A DNA stretch of 64,000 nucleotides from Schistosoma mansoni (lineage: Eukaryota; Platyhelminthes; Trematoda; Strigeidida; Schistosomatidae), in NCBI RefSeq assembly GCF_000237925.1, contig NC_031495.1, forward strand, positions 60,680,939 to 60,744,938. The letters run 5' to 3'. Of the stretch, positions 36,240 through 48,200 are shown piece by piece; the first letter of the stretch is position 1, and the number at the start of each line of letters is the position of its first letter. The notes beneath the pieces were generated by a model. That model ran no database searches. It saw nothing but the letters and a program-made list of their open reading frames with translations, and was not told where the DNA came from. Position numbers and translations under genes: made by a program.

Positions 36240-39200
36240 ATGGCTTATGCAATGAAGTCTCTTCAGAATTTCGATGCTTTTGCAAAACCACTCAAAGATT
36301 TTCGTATCAAAACACTGTCAGGGGCTTTGGGTATTTTGTCTACATTTTTGGTCTAGCCCATTCCACCGTTTTTAGTTTCAATAATAAGTAGTCTAATCAT
36401 CGGAATTTTGTTCACATCAGAACTTCTTTCGTTTACGCACACACAGAATAAACAGGAGATTATTGTGGATGTCAATCGTGGAGAAAAGATGTCTATCTAC
36501 ATGGATATAACGCTAAACTTTATCCCGTGCAGATGTAAGTCAAGTTTGTGCGCTTTGGATGCAAACTGTAGTTTTAAGCCTAGATACAATGGACACAACA
36601 GGTGCGCAGCAGCTGAATGTTATGCACGAGGTTTATAAGACTAGTGTTTCAGTTGATGGCACTCCTGTATCGGATAGTGTTCGCCATGGTAAGCTCATAC
36701 TCATCAATATTTCTCCCAGCTGTTAATGATGCTTCGGCTCTCACAACGACGAGAGACCCCAATTATTGTGGCTCCTGTTATGGAGCAGAGTCTCCTTCAA
36801 GGAAGTAGGTCATAAAACACTGGGTTCTTTGATCAGTGTATATATTATTTGTAAGTTAAAGATTCCAAAGGAACGATCAGCTCACTTTATCATTCACTAT
36901 ACCTGCACCAGTTATTCGCGTCAGACTAAGTAAGGTCTATTTGACTGCACATAGTATCAGCGAAAAGGAAAGTTCACCTGTCGCTTTGAAGTCTATTTTC
37001 CCTGGGAAATATTGATACGCTCATGAATCGTCGTATAAATGTCTTTTCGGTGAGGCTATACTTTATTGGTGTCCTTTGATTCACGTCAGTGTAACCTCGA
37101 GAAGATACCTACTTTATGGGGTCACAGGGGTTTCGAATTGGGATTAGAAGTTAGGGTTAAAAATTATAAGGGTTTTTATCGCTAATGGACACCAGCTATA
37201 ATATCGAAATACTGTTTAACCATATAGGTAAATGGACTTAGCGCTAGAATCCGATGCTTGCTATCGTTAATATCACTGATTCTCCCGTTAATTGTGGCAT
37301 TGTTGTCCTTTCTAGTTCTGAGAAGCAGTGGTGTGTTTCTAACTAAAGCAAAAGAATTATGCACACTTGTTTTTTCGAAATTTCTTAAACATTTTGCTAC
37401 ACTAAACTCTGAGGACATTGTAATGTCGTCTCTTCATGTTTCTTGAGTTGGTCTAGACTATTTTAAGTTTCTCATCATACAACAAGCTAGATAAAATTGT
37501 ATTGTTTCGGCATTTACCGTGTATCCTTATGTTGTTCAGTTCGTCATAAATAGTCTGCACATTGTTTCCCCGGTAACAAGCATTCTCCCTAGCGCACGTT
37601 ATTCAATTCCGTGTCACACGTTTTAGCTACGCAATGGATGCACTTCCGATTTGGATTACTACTAAGGTGAAACGCCTCATAGATCAGATGCTGGGACAAG
37701 TGCTGTATGATAAAGATTATTGACAACTTTCAGAATCCCTGTTTTTGTTTTACATATACTATTGGCTACAGGTGGTAAAGTTAGTGATAACAGTGATGAA
37801 TACATATATATATGGAGGATCAACTAAAATAACTTTTACAACACTAAGTAAAAGTTATGCACCATGTACTTTAGGAATCTGGCAATGTGACAACAGCTTA
37901 AAAGATGTACGTAGCAAGGTACATGATAGTGAACGATAATCAATATAGTATACTTTCTGAAGGAAGTTAACAGATCGATTTGAATAGCAGTTTGAAGTCG
38001 GCAAGAAGAATTGTACAAGTGGGATGCTATGAAAAGTATGAGTGATCATAAAAATTTCATGAAAGTCCAAGTTAAATATGTATATATGTCGCTTGAAATG
38101 AGTCGGACCATTTTCAGGGATACTGAGCTTCTATTGAACGTCTTGGATTATTGGTCTGCACTCAGTAAATGACATTGTTATAATACAGCGGATTTAAAAG
38201 TGGATACTCTTCACCCTTCATCATTTTGATGCCCTCTTACTAAGCCATCTACGGATGCTTGATAAATCAATCAGATGTTTAAAATGGAAACGTTAAATAA
38301 TCGTTCTTTGTGCTAGGGTATCACTTCTAGTTCTCACGATGATTTCTCAGTCCATTCAGTCAGTCATAACGTAGGATCTGCTACGTATGTACATTGGTTC
38401 AATTTGCCATACCCCATTAGAACAGAGAGATGAAATTTTCAGGCCAAATCTCACAATAGTAGAGCTAGTAAGAGTATCATTGGTAATAGGATAAATTAGC
38501 AAAAGATACGTATGAAGGAATATTTGGATCTAAGTTCCTAATGAAGTTAAAGAGTGAATAGATCTGCGCCATTGTGATCGGTTCTGATCCATGATACTCA
38601 TCGTCTTCAACCACGCTGATCGTGGTTTTCACATAAACCATAACTGCTAGGTAGTCCAACCGTCAATCATTTCGTTAACCCATATGCAGGTTTCTTATAA
38701 TCGAATCTGATTCAAGCTGGCATTGCATGTTTTTAGTGTACGGTGTTTGAATTTATATAATGCATGTCTCACCCGGTCACTCAATTTTGTGAAGATTCAC
38801 ACCCTCATCAACCGACCCCCCATCTCTTTATTTGGTACTATATTTGTTACTTTATCATTGGTCACTAAGATATCTTATGACATTCGAGCAATTTTTCGAA
38901 GATACCCGTGACCAAAAAGTTATATCCTAGGTATATCCTCCACTTTTATAGACAATTTCTCATGCCCGTATTGCAATACTAAGAGGTCTGCTGCACAGTA
39001 TCAACGCCTTTTTACCGGCAGACGGTAATTTCCCTTATATCACAAGTGATCTAGGTTGGCAAACGCCAGCTGAGATTTCGCCGGACAGTAATCCAATAAG
39101 ACTGATGTAACTCGCAAGATAAGTAAAGTTGTCAATGCATCCTATGAGCAGTCTAGGCGATGTAATTGGTCCTGAAACATTTTAGATTTATAAGGAGAGA

Positions 39201-42200
39201 AACTCCTTCCGAACCTGCTCGTCCAAGAGACTCCATTGGATCAATCCCTTCATCAAAGAGGACTGTGTCAGCATACTGTATGAGACTGTTTTCACATTCC
39301 CTGATTTTCATTCGGTCATTAATCGATGTATATACTACCATGACTATATTTTAAGATGCTGTAATACATGTGAGGAAGTTCAAATGGCGTATAACGAAAT
39401 GCGATGGATATTTGTAAATATATCTGCATTTGAACAGTGCCGAAAGGAAAACTGGAACGAGATTAAACAAAAGATAGGCAATGAAGGATGCAGAATTCAT
39501 GGGAATTTAACAGTCAATCGAGTTGGTGGGGCGTTTCATATTGCTCCTGGTCATAGTTACACTGAAAACCATGCACACTTTCATAGCTTTCAAAGTCTCG
39601 GTCCCGTTCAGGTGAGTTGAAGTTTAATTCGAGGTTATGGCATTCAAAAAAGTTTCATCCACACTGCCTTTCGCTTATTTTATTATCTGTTTTTGTATTC
39701 TTAACGTAAGTATTTGATTGAGTAGCTTTCTCCGTACTTGATACGATACCCATCACAATAATATATTTTGAGGAATTTATATATCTTTTCACCTGACTAG
39801 CGTATAAGTCTAGAAGCATCATTTATATAAATACTTGAACTACTATGTGGTATTTTATTGAGGATTTTGGCATGTCAGTTGTATTGGTCAGAATTCAAAT
39901 CATACATAATTATATTTTCTGTGCGTGTTAGATGTAATTTGATTCAATTCTTCTACCTTGCCACACTGATGTCGAGATTTAGACTTAAATTTATAAGAGA
40001 AAGGTCAACCGCAGAATTTTTACTAGGCGAGTACAACACAAGCTGCAGATATTGTCTTTAACAACAGGTTCTTTTATGCTCTCGGATTTTTATTTGACAA
40101 CTGGTCACTTTAATTAACATTTAAAGGAGGTAAATAACCAGACATTTGGTCCAAAACTTCATGTAAACGTACTGATGAATGCAAAGAAGAAATAAGATCT
40201 GCAAGTGTTCTCTCCATTTGATGTCAGTAGTCAAAAGGAGTGCATGGAGTAGTAGATTCACAACAGGTGCCTTATTTTATTGATGACGTTGATTTGTTAC
40301 AAACTGTTGCTGCTTTTCATATATCCATTTGTTAATCGTTTCAGTATGCTTTTATGTATTCAATACTCAATAATGAATTTATTTGGTCGTTAAAATCTGA
40401 CAATGGTTACTATCGCCTTTATTTGTTTATCTTGATTAACCTACATCCCCCAAAACAGGAAATCTTTTCTCTTAATAACACCGGTTTAAAGGATGTTCTG
40501 AAATAACGCTTAATTATGTAATTATGACAAATAAAGTATTTGTAATTTTTCAATGAGTAGAAAAATTAGATTTTCTGACGTTTCGTGACTCAGTGTAAGC
40601 CACTTCTTCAGAGAATGAATAACTGAATTTCCTGAATTGGCTATCATTTGAGCGATTTGTTCATATGAATTTTATTTAAATATTTGATGGGTGATTTTTA
40701 TCTTCAATTTATTATAATCATTCTCTATAATATTTCTTTACAAGGTATTTCCATTATAATTGTAATGTACTAATTATGCCCCAATGTCTTAACCTAGTTC
40801 AATGTGTCTCATTCAATCGGGGAGCTTCGTTTCGGTGAATCATATCCTGGTCAAGTTAATCCACTAGATGGAACAAAACTGGCTGTACAAACACGTAAGT
40901 ATTATCTGTATTTATTTAGAATGTCCTATCTTCGCCTTGATAACTTAAAAATAAACACTCGTTCACTTCCTTGATGACATATATAGCACTCCTAATGTTC
41001 AGAGACACCGTCGACTAAGTAGTAGAAATATTAGAGATGAAAATTCCTATGGGAGGTAAATCTTTTGATGAAGTCGCTACATTTTATTTGTCAAAATATC
41101 CGACGACATGCGTTGCATATACCTAGCAGTCACCTCCCATGTATCATATCGATTTATTCATGGTAGTGAAACCCTAAGAGTAGGGCTATTTCACGAGTGG
41201 TTACAGACTTACAAGGTTCCAAAAGTATTGGAAATCGATAGTGAGTCAGTCAGTCAGCTACAACGCAGGACCAGGCACACATATGCATCGGTCCAAGTTG
41301 ACATACCTCGTTAGCACAACAAGATGATCACCGAATTCATAGAAATAGTTGATTTAGTGGTGGTAGTATATAAAAGATAGGTTGTATATAAGGATATAGT
41401 ATAGGAAGGAAGACAGATATGAAGCAATTTTAATCTCAAGGTTTAAGGGAAGATACAGAGTGTATACACCTACGCCATTGTGATCGATTCTGAGCCATGT
41501 CACACAGAGTCTCTAACCACTGGTTACGATAGTCACACGGACCCCAACCAAGTAGTCTGCATCTGCCAACATGGCTCAGACTAGAAATTAGTGACTTCAA
41601 GCACTGATGCCACTTTTGGTTTGGCCGCCCCTAACTCTCTTCCAACCATCCCCTACACTAGTCAGCATAGCGCGTCTTGGTAATCAGTGTTAAGGTATAC
41701 GTAACACGTGGCCCAACCACCTCAGTCGATGAAGATCCACAACCTCACCAACTGATTTGCCATCATTTCCTAATACTCTGTGTCTAACCTCACTATTACT
41801 TACCCGGTGATCCCAGCAGATGCGAGCAATATTTCTAAGGCATCTGTGGTGAAATACTAGTAACTTACGAGTATCTTCTACTCTTAATGGCCATTGGAAA
41901 TCGATAATGAGTAGTCAGTTTCCTGGCCATAGTTGGTACATTGAATCAGTAGTCATACTTGTCCATTTCAATGGCTAGAATAAAGTACATCAACTGAAAC
42001 ACTTTCGTTGAGGTTTTTTCAGATCGCACAAGCTGGTTAAAGACTGTTGGGACTAAAAGCAACTAGTTTCAAATCTGAGGATGAAATCATACTGCCAGCC
42101 ATGTTTGGGGCTTGTCCGCAGTAATCTATTCTCCATGGTTAACCGAAATCTTCAGCTATGCTCCCTTCTTACAGGTGTAAAAATGAGAGAAAAGGTCGCC

Positions 42201-45200
42201 CCTAAAAACACTACGCCTCTTGGACCATGGATAACCAACATCAAGCTTGAGTTCCGAAAGTAGAGGACAAAAATCTCATCTACCAATCCATTTTACTCTG
42301 AGGTCTCAACAGAAAAAACATTTTTCCACAATGTGGAGAACCAAGAAGTACTAACTATCTACACAATTTGTACTCGAATTCCTCTGTTTTATTGAATAAT
42401 TATTAAATAATGAGAGCCGTAGTCATAAAGAGACTAGTCTTTAAACTGTGTACATTTGTACAAAAATCATGTGGTCATAAGTAATAAGTACTCTATTTGC
42501 GTTTTATTCGTTGGGGTGCATAATATAACGCTGAGATTCTTTTGAAGACAACTAATAACCTACCTTGAACTTCGCTTACTACATTGAGTATACTCCTGCC
42601 TCCTTAAATATATTGAATGATTTTTTCTGGTTAGCGTTTTTTTAGCGAGTTGATTTTCCTTAAATATATTACCTTGGTTTGCTCAACAATTTCCAGTGAA
42701 AAAGGATCATTCAGTCATTCTTTTCATAATCAATCTCTTGAAAAATTTCATTAACACCTAACCCATCCTAGTAGTTACACTTTAATTTTCTAACTATTAA
42801 AAAAGAAAACAAACATAACTCAGGAAAGAAAATGTTTCTTCGATGATGACTTCATTTACTAAAGCTGTACAGTTGTACCTATTATTATTAAGTAAATATG
42901 GTAGTCTGCTTAAAAATAAAAAGAGATTACATCATCAATTATGTGGAAATTTTAAGTGTTGCCCGAAAATTACACAATGATTTTAAGCGCTGAAAAATTC
43001 CCATCATATTAAAATACAATTATATGAACGAAGAATATTACCTGATGAGAAATTATTGGAAATGATTTTAAGGTTAAAAAAAAAGAATTATTAGACTGTA
43101 AATAGTTTGTCGTTCAAAAGTATGAGAGATAACTGTCCACTTGAGAGATTTTAAAGAAAAAAAAAGAAAATCCTGGGAGCGCTAATAACAACTGATTACT
43201 GAATAAAATTAAACTAGAAGAGGCGTTTTTTCCCTCTAAATTACCTTTATTTCTTTTTTAATACCATGATAGCTTATTCACTGATCAATTGATTTCAATC
43301 AGTATCACGGAACAGATAACAAGATTGTTTATAATTTGACAAATAATCATTGAACTCAGTAATTTTTGAATTGGATTTATTCATTATTACCATTACTATC
43401 ACATAGTTAAAAGATTAACAAAATACATAGTAACCAATGAGAGGATTAGGAAAAACATTTCTGATAACCATTCAAATATTGTTAATAGTTACGCAAGAAT
43501 AGAAAAACAACAAATGTTACAACTATCTAAGATCAGAAAAAGGAAAACAGATTTGGAAAAAGGTGGAGTAATAATTCTATTCTAACATACGTTTATGTTA
43601 ATGGCCAATGTGGGGGGGGGAAGAAAGAGGTTGCAAGAATTTCAAATGAGAAAATATAATTTAAGTTCATTGATATGAATTCCGATCGCTTCGGCAATAT
43701 GAAAACGATCCACACAGACTAGTTTAATTATTAACTCAACTGTTAGTAAAAAGTTTAGATAAAACGTTTATTGTATCCATGCTGGATACCGTAGTTAATA
43801 ATCGTTCGATTGTACCAACCGGAAACAAAGACTTCACTTCATCCACGTGCTTTTTTATTTCTACTGCTCACATGGAGTTAGTCATATATGAGACACAAGT
43901 AAGTAAGTACATCATCCCCTTTTCGAAATTATTTATTTATTTGAACACAAATATTGGTACAAACGGGCACCAGATATATGTGCGCCGCACAAATCTCATT
44001 TGATCTGTGTGAGCACTGTGATACTGCCCAGGTGCCCAAACCGAAGCAGGTGGTTTTCTCAGGGGGCCACATTCGGAGCTTTTGACCTAAAGGTCTGATC
44101 CACAAGGCAGTGGAGCATCCTAAGGAGATGCAGTCCCATGGTAGCCGGTGACCAACAATAGATTCATACGCCATTCGTTCCTTCAGGATACTGGAGCCCA
44201 TGTACACCATTGGTTTGGAATCAGGGTTTTCGAACTCCCCTAGGTGGATCCTCCACATCCACCAACCCGGTTAAAGCGCCGGACATTCGCTTTTCATCCT
44301 CTCACTTTCGTAAACAACACCCGATCACGAGAAGGCAGTGAGCAGGACTTCCCTGGCAGAGGCTGTATACGCATTGCCGTGTGAGAGCATTTCAAGAGGG
44401 AGAGCGGACTCTCCACCCTCGGCCATTAACATAAGCTATAGCAGAGTATGTTAGAATAAACTTTATATCCCACCTGTTTCCAAATCTGTTTTCCCTTTTT
44501 TGTTCCTATGTAGTCCTAACATTTGTTTTTCTACTCTTACGTAATTATTAATAATTTTTTAATTAGTTATCAAAAGTGTATTTCGTCTTAATTCCCTCGC
44601 TAGTTATTATGTAATCCTTCAACCATGTAACTACTCACTTTAGTTTATTTACAAACAATTACTATTTGTGTTGTTTCCGAATTTTCAGACTCCCAGATGG
44701 TTATTTACTACTTAAAACTGGTACCGACTATGTATATCAGCCTTCGTCGAAATGTATGTTGTAACTCATATGTGTGTTACACTTAAAATCATATTGGTGA
44801 AATTTCGTAAATCCTGTACACATTGTCCTTTTTTTGTTGGAATTTTTTTAGCTCTTCAACATGAAGTTGTTAAAACGAATCTTTCAAAAAAAATGATTCA
44901 ACGAATAAAATTGTCTTTTCGACAGTGTCATTTCTTTAAGTTGTGCAATCGTATTTATCAGTAACTTTACTCATAGTATTCTGTTATAATATAGAAGAAC
45001 AATTACATCGTTGAATAAATTTACCAACATTTATTCAAACCTCATGTCACATTACTGATAAATACTATTGTTTAGTTTAAAAAATGACATTGTAGAAAAG
45101 AAAATTCTCCTATTTAGAACGTCTCCATTCTTTTTAATGACTTGATAAGTTTTATTTGTTGTTTTAAAATATTATCAGAAGGGATTTTGTGGAGATTTTA

Positions 45201-48200
45201 GTAATTTTATAGTTGAATTCATAAGTCAATTGAAGCTAGACTGCCATGGAAAACCTGAAAGCACTGGACGGCCATTTCGTCCTATTATAGAACTCCTTAG
45301 CAGTGCGCATCCACGATCCCGCCTCGCGAGATTCGAACCCAGGACCTATCAGTCTTAGGAAGTGAAAGTTGGTACATATTCCCATAACTATCATAAATTT
45401 TAAACTGTCTCGTCCAATAGGATATTTAATTGGTTTTTGTTATATCAAAATCTTTACTCATAGAGTGTTCGCTACTATCTACACTGTTCAAACTAGCTGT
45501 TAGTAATTTCAAGGATTGGTGCTATGCCTTGGTTTGAACAATTCCAACCAAATCTTACTTTAGCTGACATTGCAAATGAGGATAATTAGTGGCATGTGTA
45601 ACCCCTGAATCAGTCTCTTCAGTTAATACAGGTTTAGAACCTCATCAACTGGTCTACCACCCTTATCTAAAACTTCGATTTCATTCTCAACAATGCTTAT
45701 CGGGTGGTTTTAGCGCAAAATTAATATTTCAAGAGAAACGCATGATTGAATAGATGTCATCACACAAGTCTTAACCTGTTAGTAACACGGAATGAGATCC
45801 CACTCAGTAGTTTGGAGTCACAAGTAATATATGGCCTGGTACAAAGGTACTACACTTCACATCAACACAGTGGGAGCAAACTAACAGTATACTCACTTTT
45901 TGATAGACAGTCGACTATCTCTGACAACATAGGTGATATTTGTTGACAAACGACAAAAGAACTATGACCATCACTACTAAGATTTTATCAGCGACTTAAC
46001 CTCTAGACCTGACTCAATCATTCGAACTGTTTGCAGGTCCAACCATCTCACTTTATACCTTCCAATTGGATGGCGTTCCATATCAATTCTGGACCATTTT
46101 CTTAGCATTTAACTAACTTGAAATTCATCTTCAACTAATTTAAACAATCGAAATACAGAAATTAGTTGCAAATAAAAAAAGTTGGACAATGAAGGGTTAA
46201 CATGAGTATCGTGAAATAATGTGGTTAGATCATGTTATCGATGTACATATGTACTAACTGGTTATCCATTCTGTGAGAAATTTACTGCCGTATATTTCAT
46301 TATTATAATGTGAAACTTTCACAAAAATAAAACTATTATTAGTCTACCGATAATACGGGCGGCCTGCTTAAACATCTGGGCTACCTGTTCCTGTCATCTA
46401 TATATTTCAACAAGTTATCTAATATTGTTTGTTTTAATACATCCTTATGGCTATTAAGCACACAACCTATTCCGGTGCGTTTCTGAAAACTGTACAACCT
46501 TTCGCTGTAAAGGTTACAAAAGGCCTAATCAGAGATGTCGTGTTTGCTGGGAACATGCAGCAAAAAGAACATACATTATTCATATGTCGATTGACTGAAC
46601 TGCTGACATCCAACTGGCGATCACTGAATGTTTATCATCAGGAGCAACGAAAAATAAGAAACGTAAACATGTTGAAATACTTTATGCTGAGAATTCGATT
46701 TTGTACCAAATAATATAATATTGAATAAAGCTAATAATAATAATAATACATACATTAGCCTATCGTTAGCACAAGTTACCACAACGTCCAGTGTTCATTT
46801 TATATGTATATTTTTCTAAAACAATTAGTTTATGCTTGCTTCGTTAATTCTGATTTTCTCTGTGTGAATATATAGGAAAGCACCGTGATAACTAATCAAT
46901 ACTCTGCTACATGGCATTCCAAAGGTACGCCTCTAACTGGTGATGGTCAAGGATTACCTGGTGTATTTTTCAATTATGAAATAGCCCCTTTACTTGTTAA
47001 AATTACCGAAGAGAAAAAGTAAGCACTCTAATAAAATTACGTCGAAAATATTGTAATGTATATAAAAGATATTCACATGATAAATCTGTATCCTTTACTA
47101 TGATTTAGTTCATACTTGATGAGATGAGTAAAATCAATGCTGATTGATAGATGATGTGCAATGATACAATGTGTCTGAGTGATGGCTGCATACAGAACTG
47201 AACTATTAACGTAAACTCTTTAGTTGAACGGATATGAGAAGATAATTAGCTTCTCTGTAGAATAAGTTTTTTTTATTTAATAGCATAACAATTGTTATAA
47301 ACAGTCGGATAAAACTTATTTTATTAGTCACTCGTTCTCCAATCTTAACTATTAGACTTTCATATCATATACGCATTTTACTCAACCTCACATTTCTTAA
47401 GTGTAGTTCGTTATCCGCTATTATTGTTGTTGTTAATACAAATAACCACCGTCTTGCAATGACAAACTTGAATATTTCCCAACTAACTTTGTCATTACAT
47501 TAGTTAACGTAAATCTCTTTATCGTATACTGGTTGGCTTTTAAACCTCACTTACTTGTGCCTGTTACCCCTCTTGGAGGAGCATAGGCCGCTTACCAGCA
47601 TTCTCTATCGAACTCTGTCCCGGGAAATCCTCTCCAGTTACTACTCATTCTTTTCATGTCTGATTCCAATTCTCGGCACGGTGTGTCCTTTGGTTTTCGG
47701 CTTTTCGTTTTACCTTCAGCATTCAAAGTTAGCGCTTCCTTCTCGATGCAGTTTGGTGATTTCTTCAATGTATGTCCTATCCACATCCACTGTATTTTCC
47801 TAATTTCCTCTTCAACCCGAAGCTGGTTTGTTCTCTTCTACGGCAAACTGTTGCTGATGGTATCCGATTAACGGACATAGAGTATTTTGTGTAGACAATT
47901 GTTTATGCATACTTGTACCATTTTGATGATGATTATGGAAGTTCTGTAAGTTTCAGCTCTGTACAGCAGAACTGTCTTGACGTTCGTATTGAAGATTCTG
48001 ACTTTGATGTTGACTGACAGACAGTTGTTTTGAGTTCCATATGTTCTTCAAATGTAGGAATACGTCCCTTGCTTTACCAATCATTGCCTTTAGATCTGTA
48101 TCAAATCCGCCTTGTTCATCGATGATGATGCCCAATTTTAAATCTGTTTACTTTTTTTTCCAGGTCATTTATACATTTCTTGACAAATACATGTGCAATC

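Larger units (their letters stand above)
40895..44688 (+). other. ERGIC3 intron 6 (3.8 kb)
   Basis: Donor GTAAGT, acceptor ATTTTCAG. It contains a 5'-truncated RTE-like LINE with target-site duplication (41227-41912) and an inverted-repeat structure around a retroposon copy (43400-44640), both listed separately. About 41913-43399 shows nothing recognised. Confidence 0.6.

Noticed and set aside
36617-36808. Open frame 36617-36808 as a separate small protein
   Set aside because: Its second half (from 36720) is ERGIC3 exon 4 in frame, and the first half is exon 3 in another frame plus a 31-bp intron.
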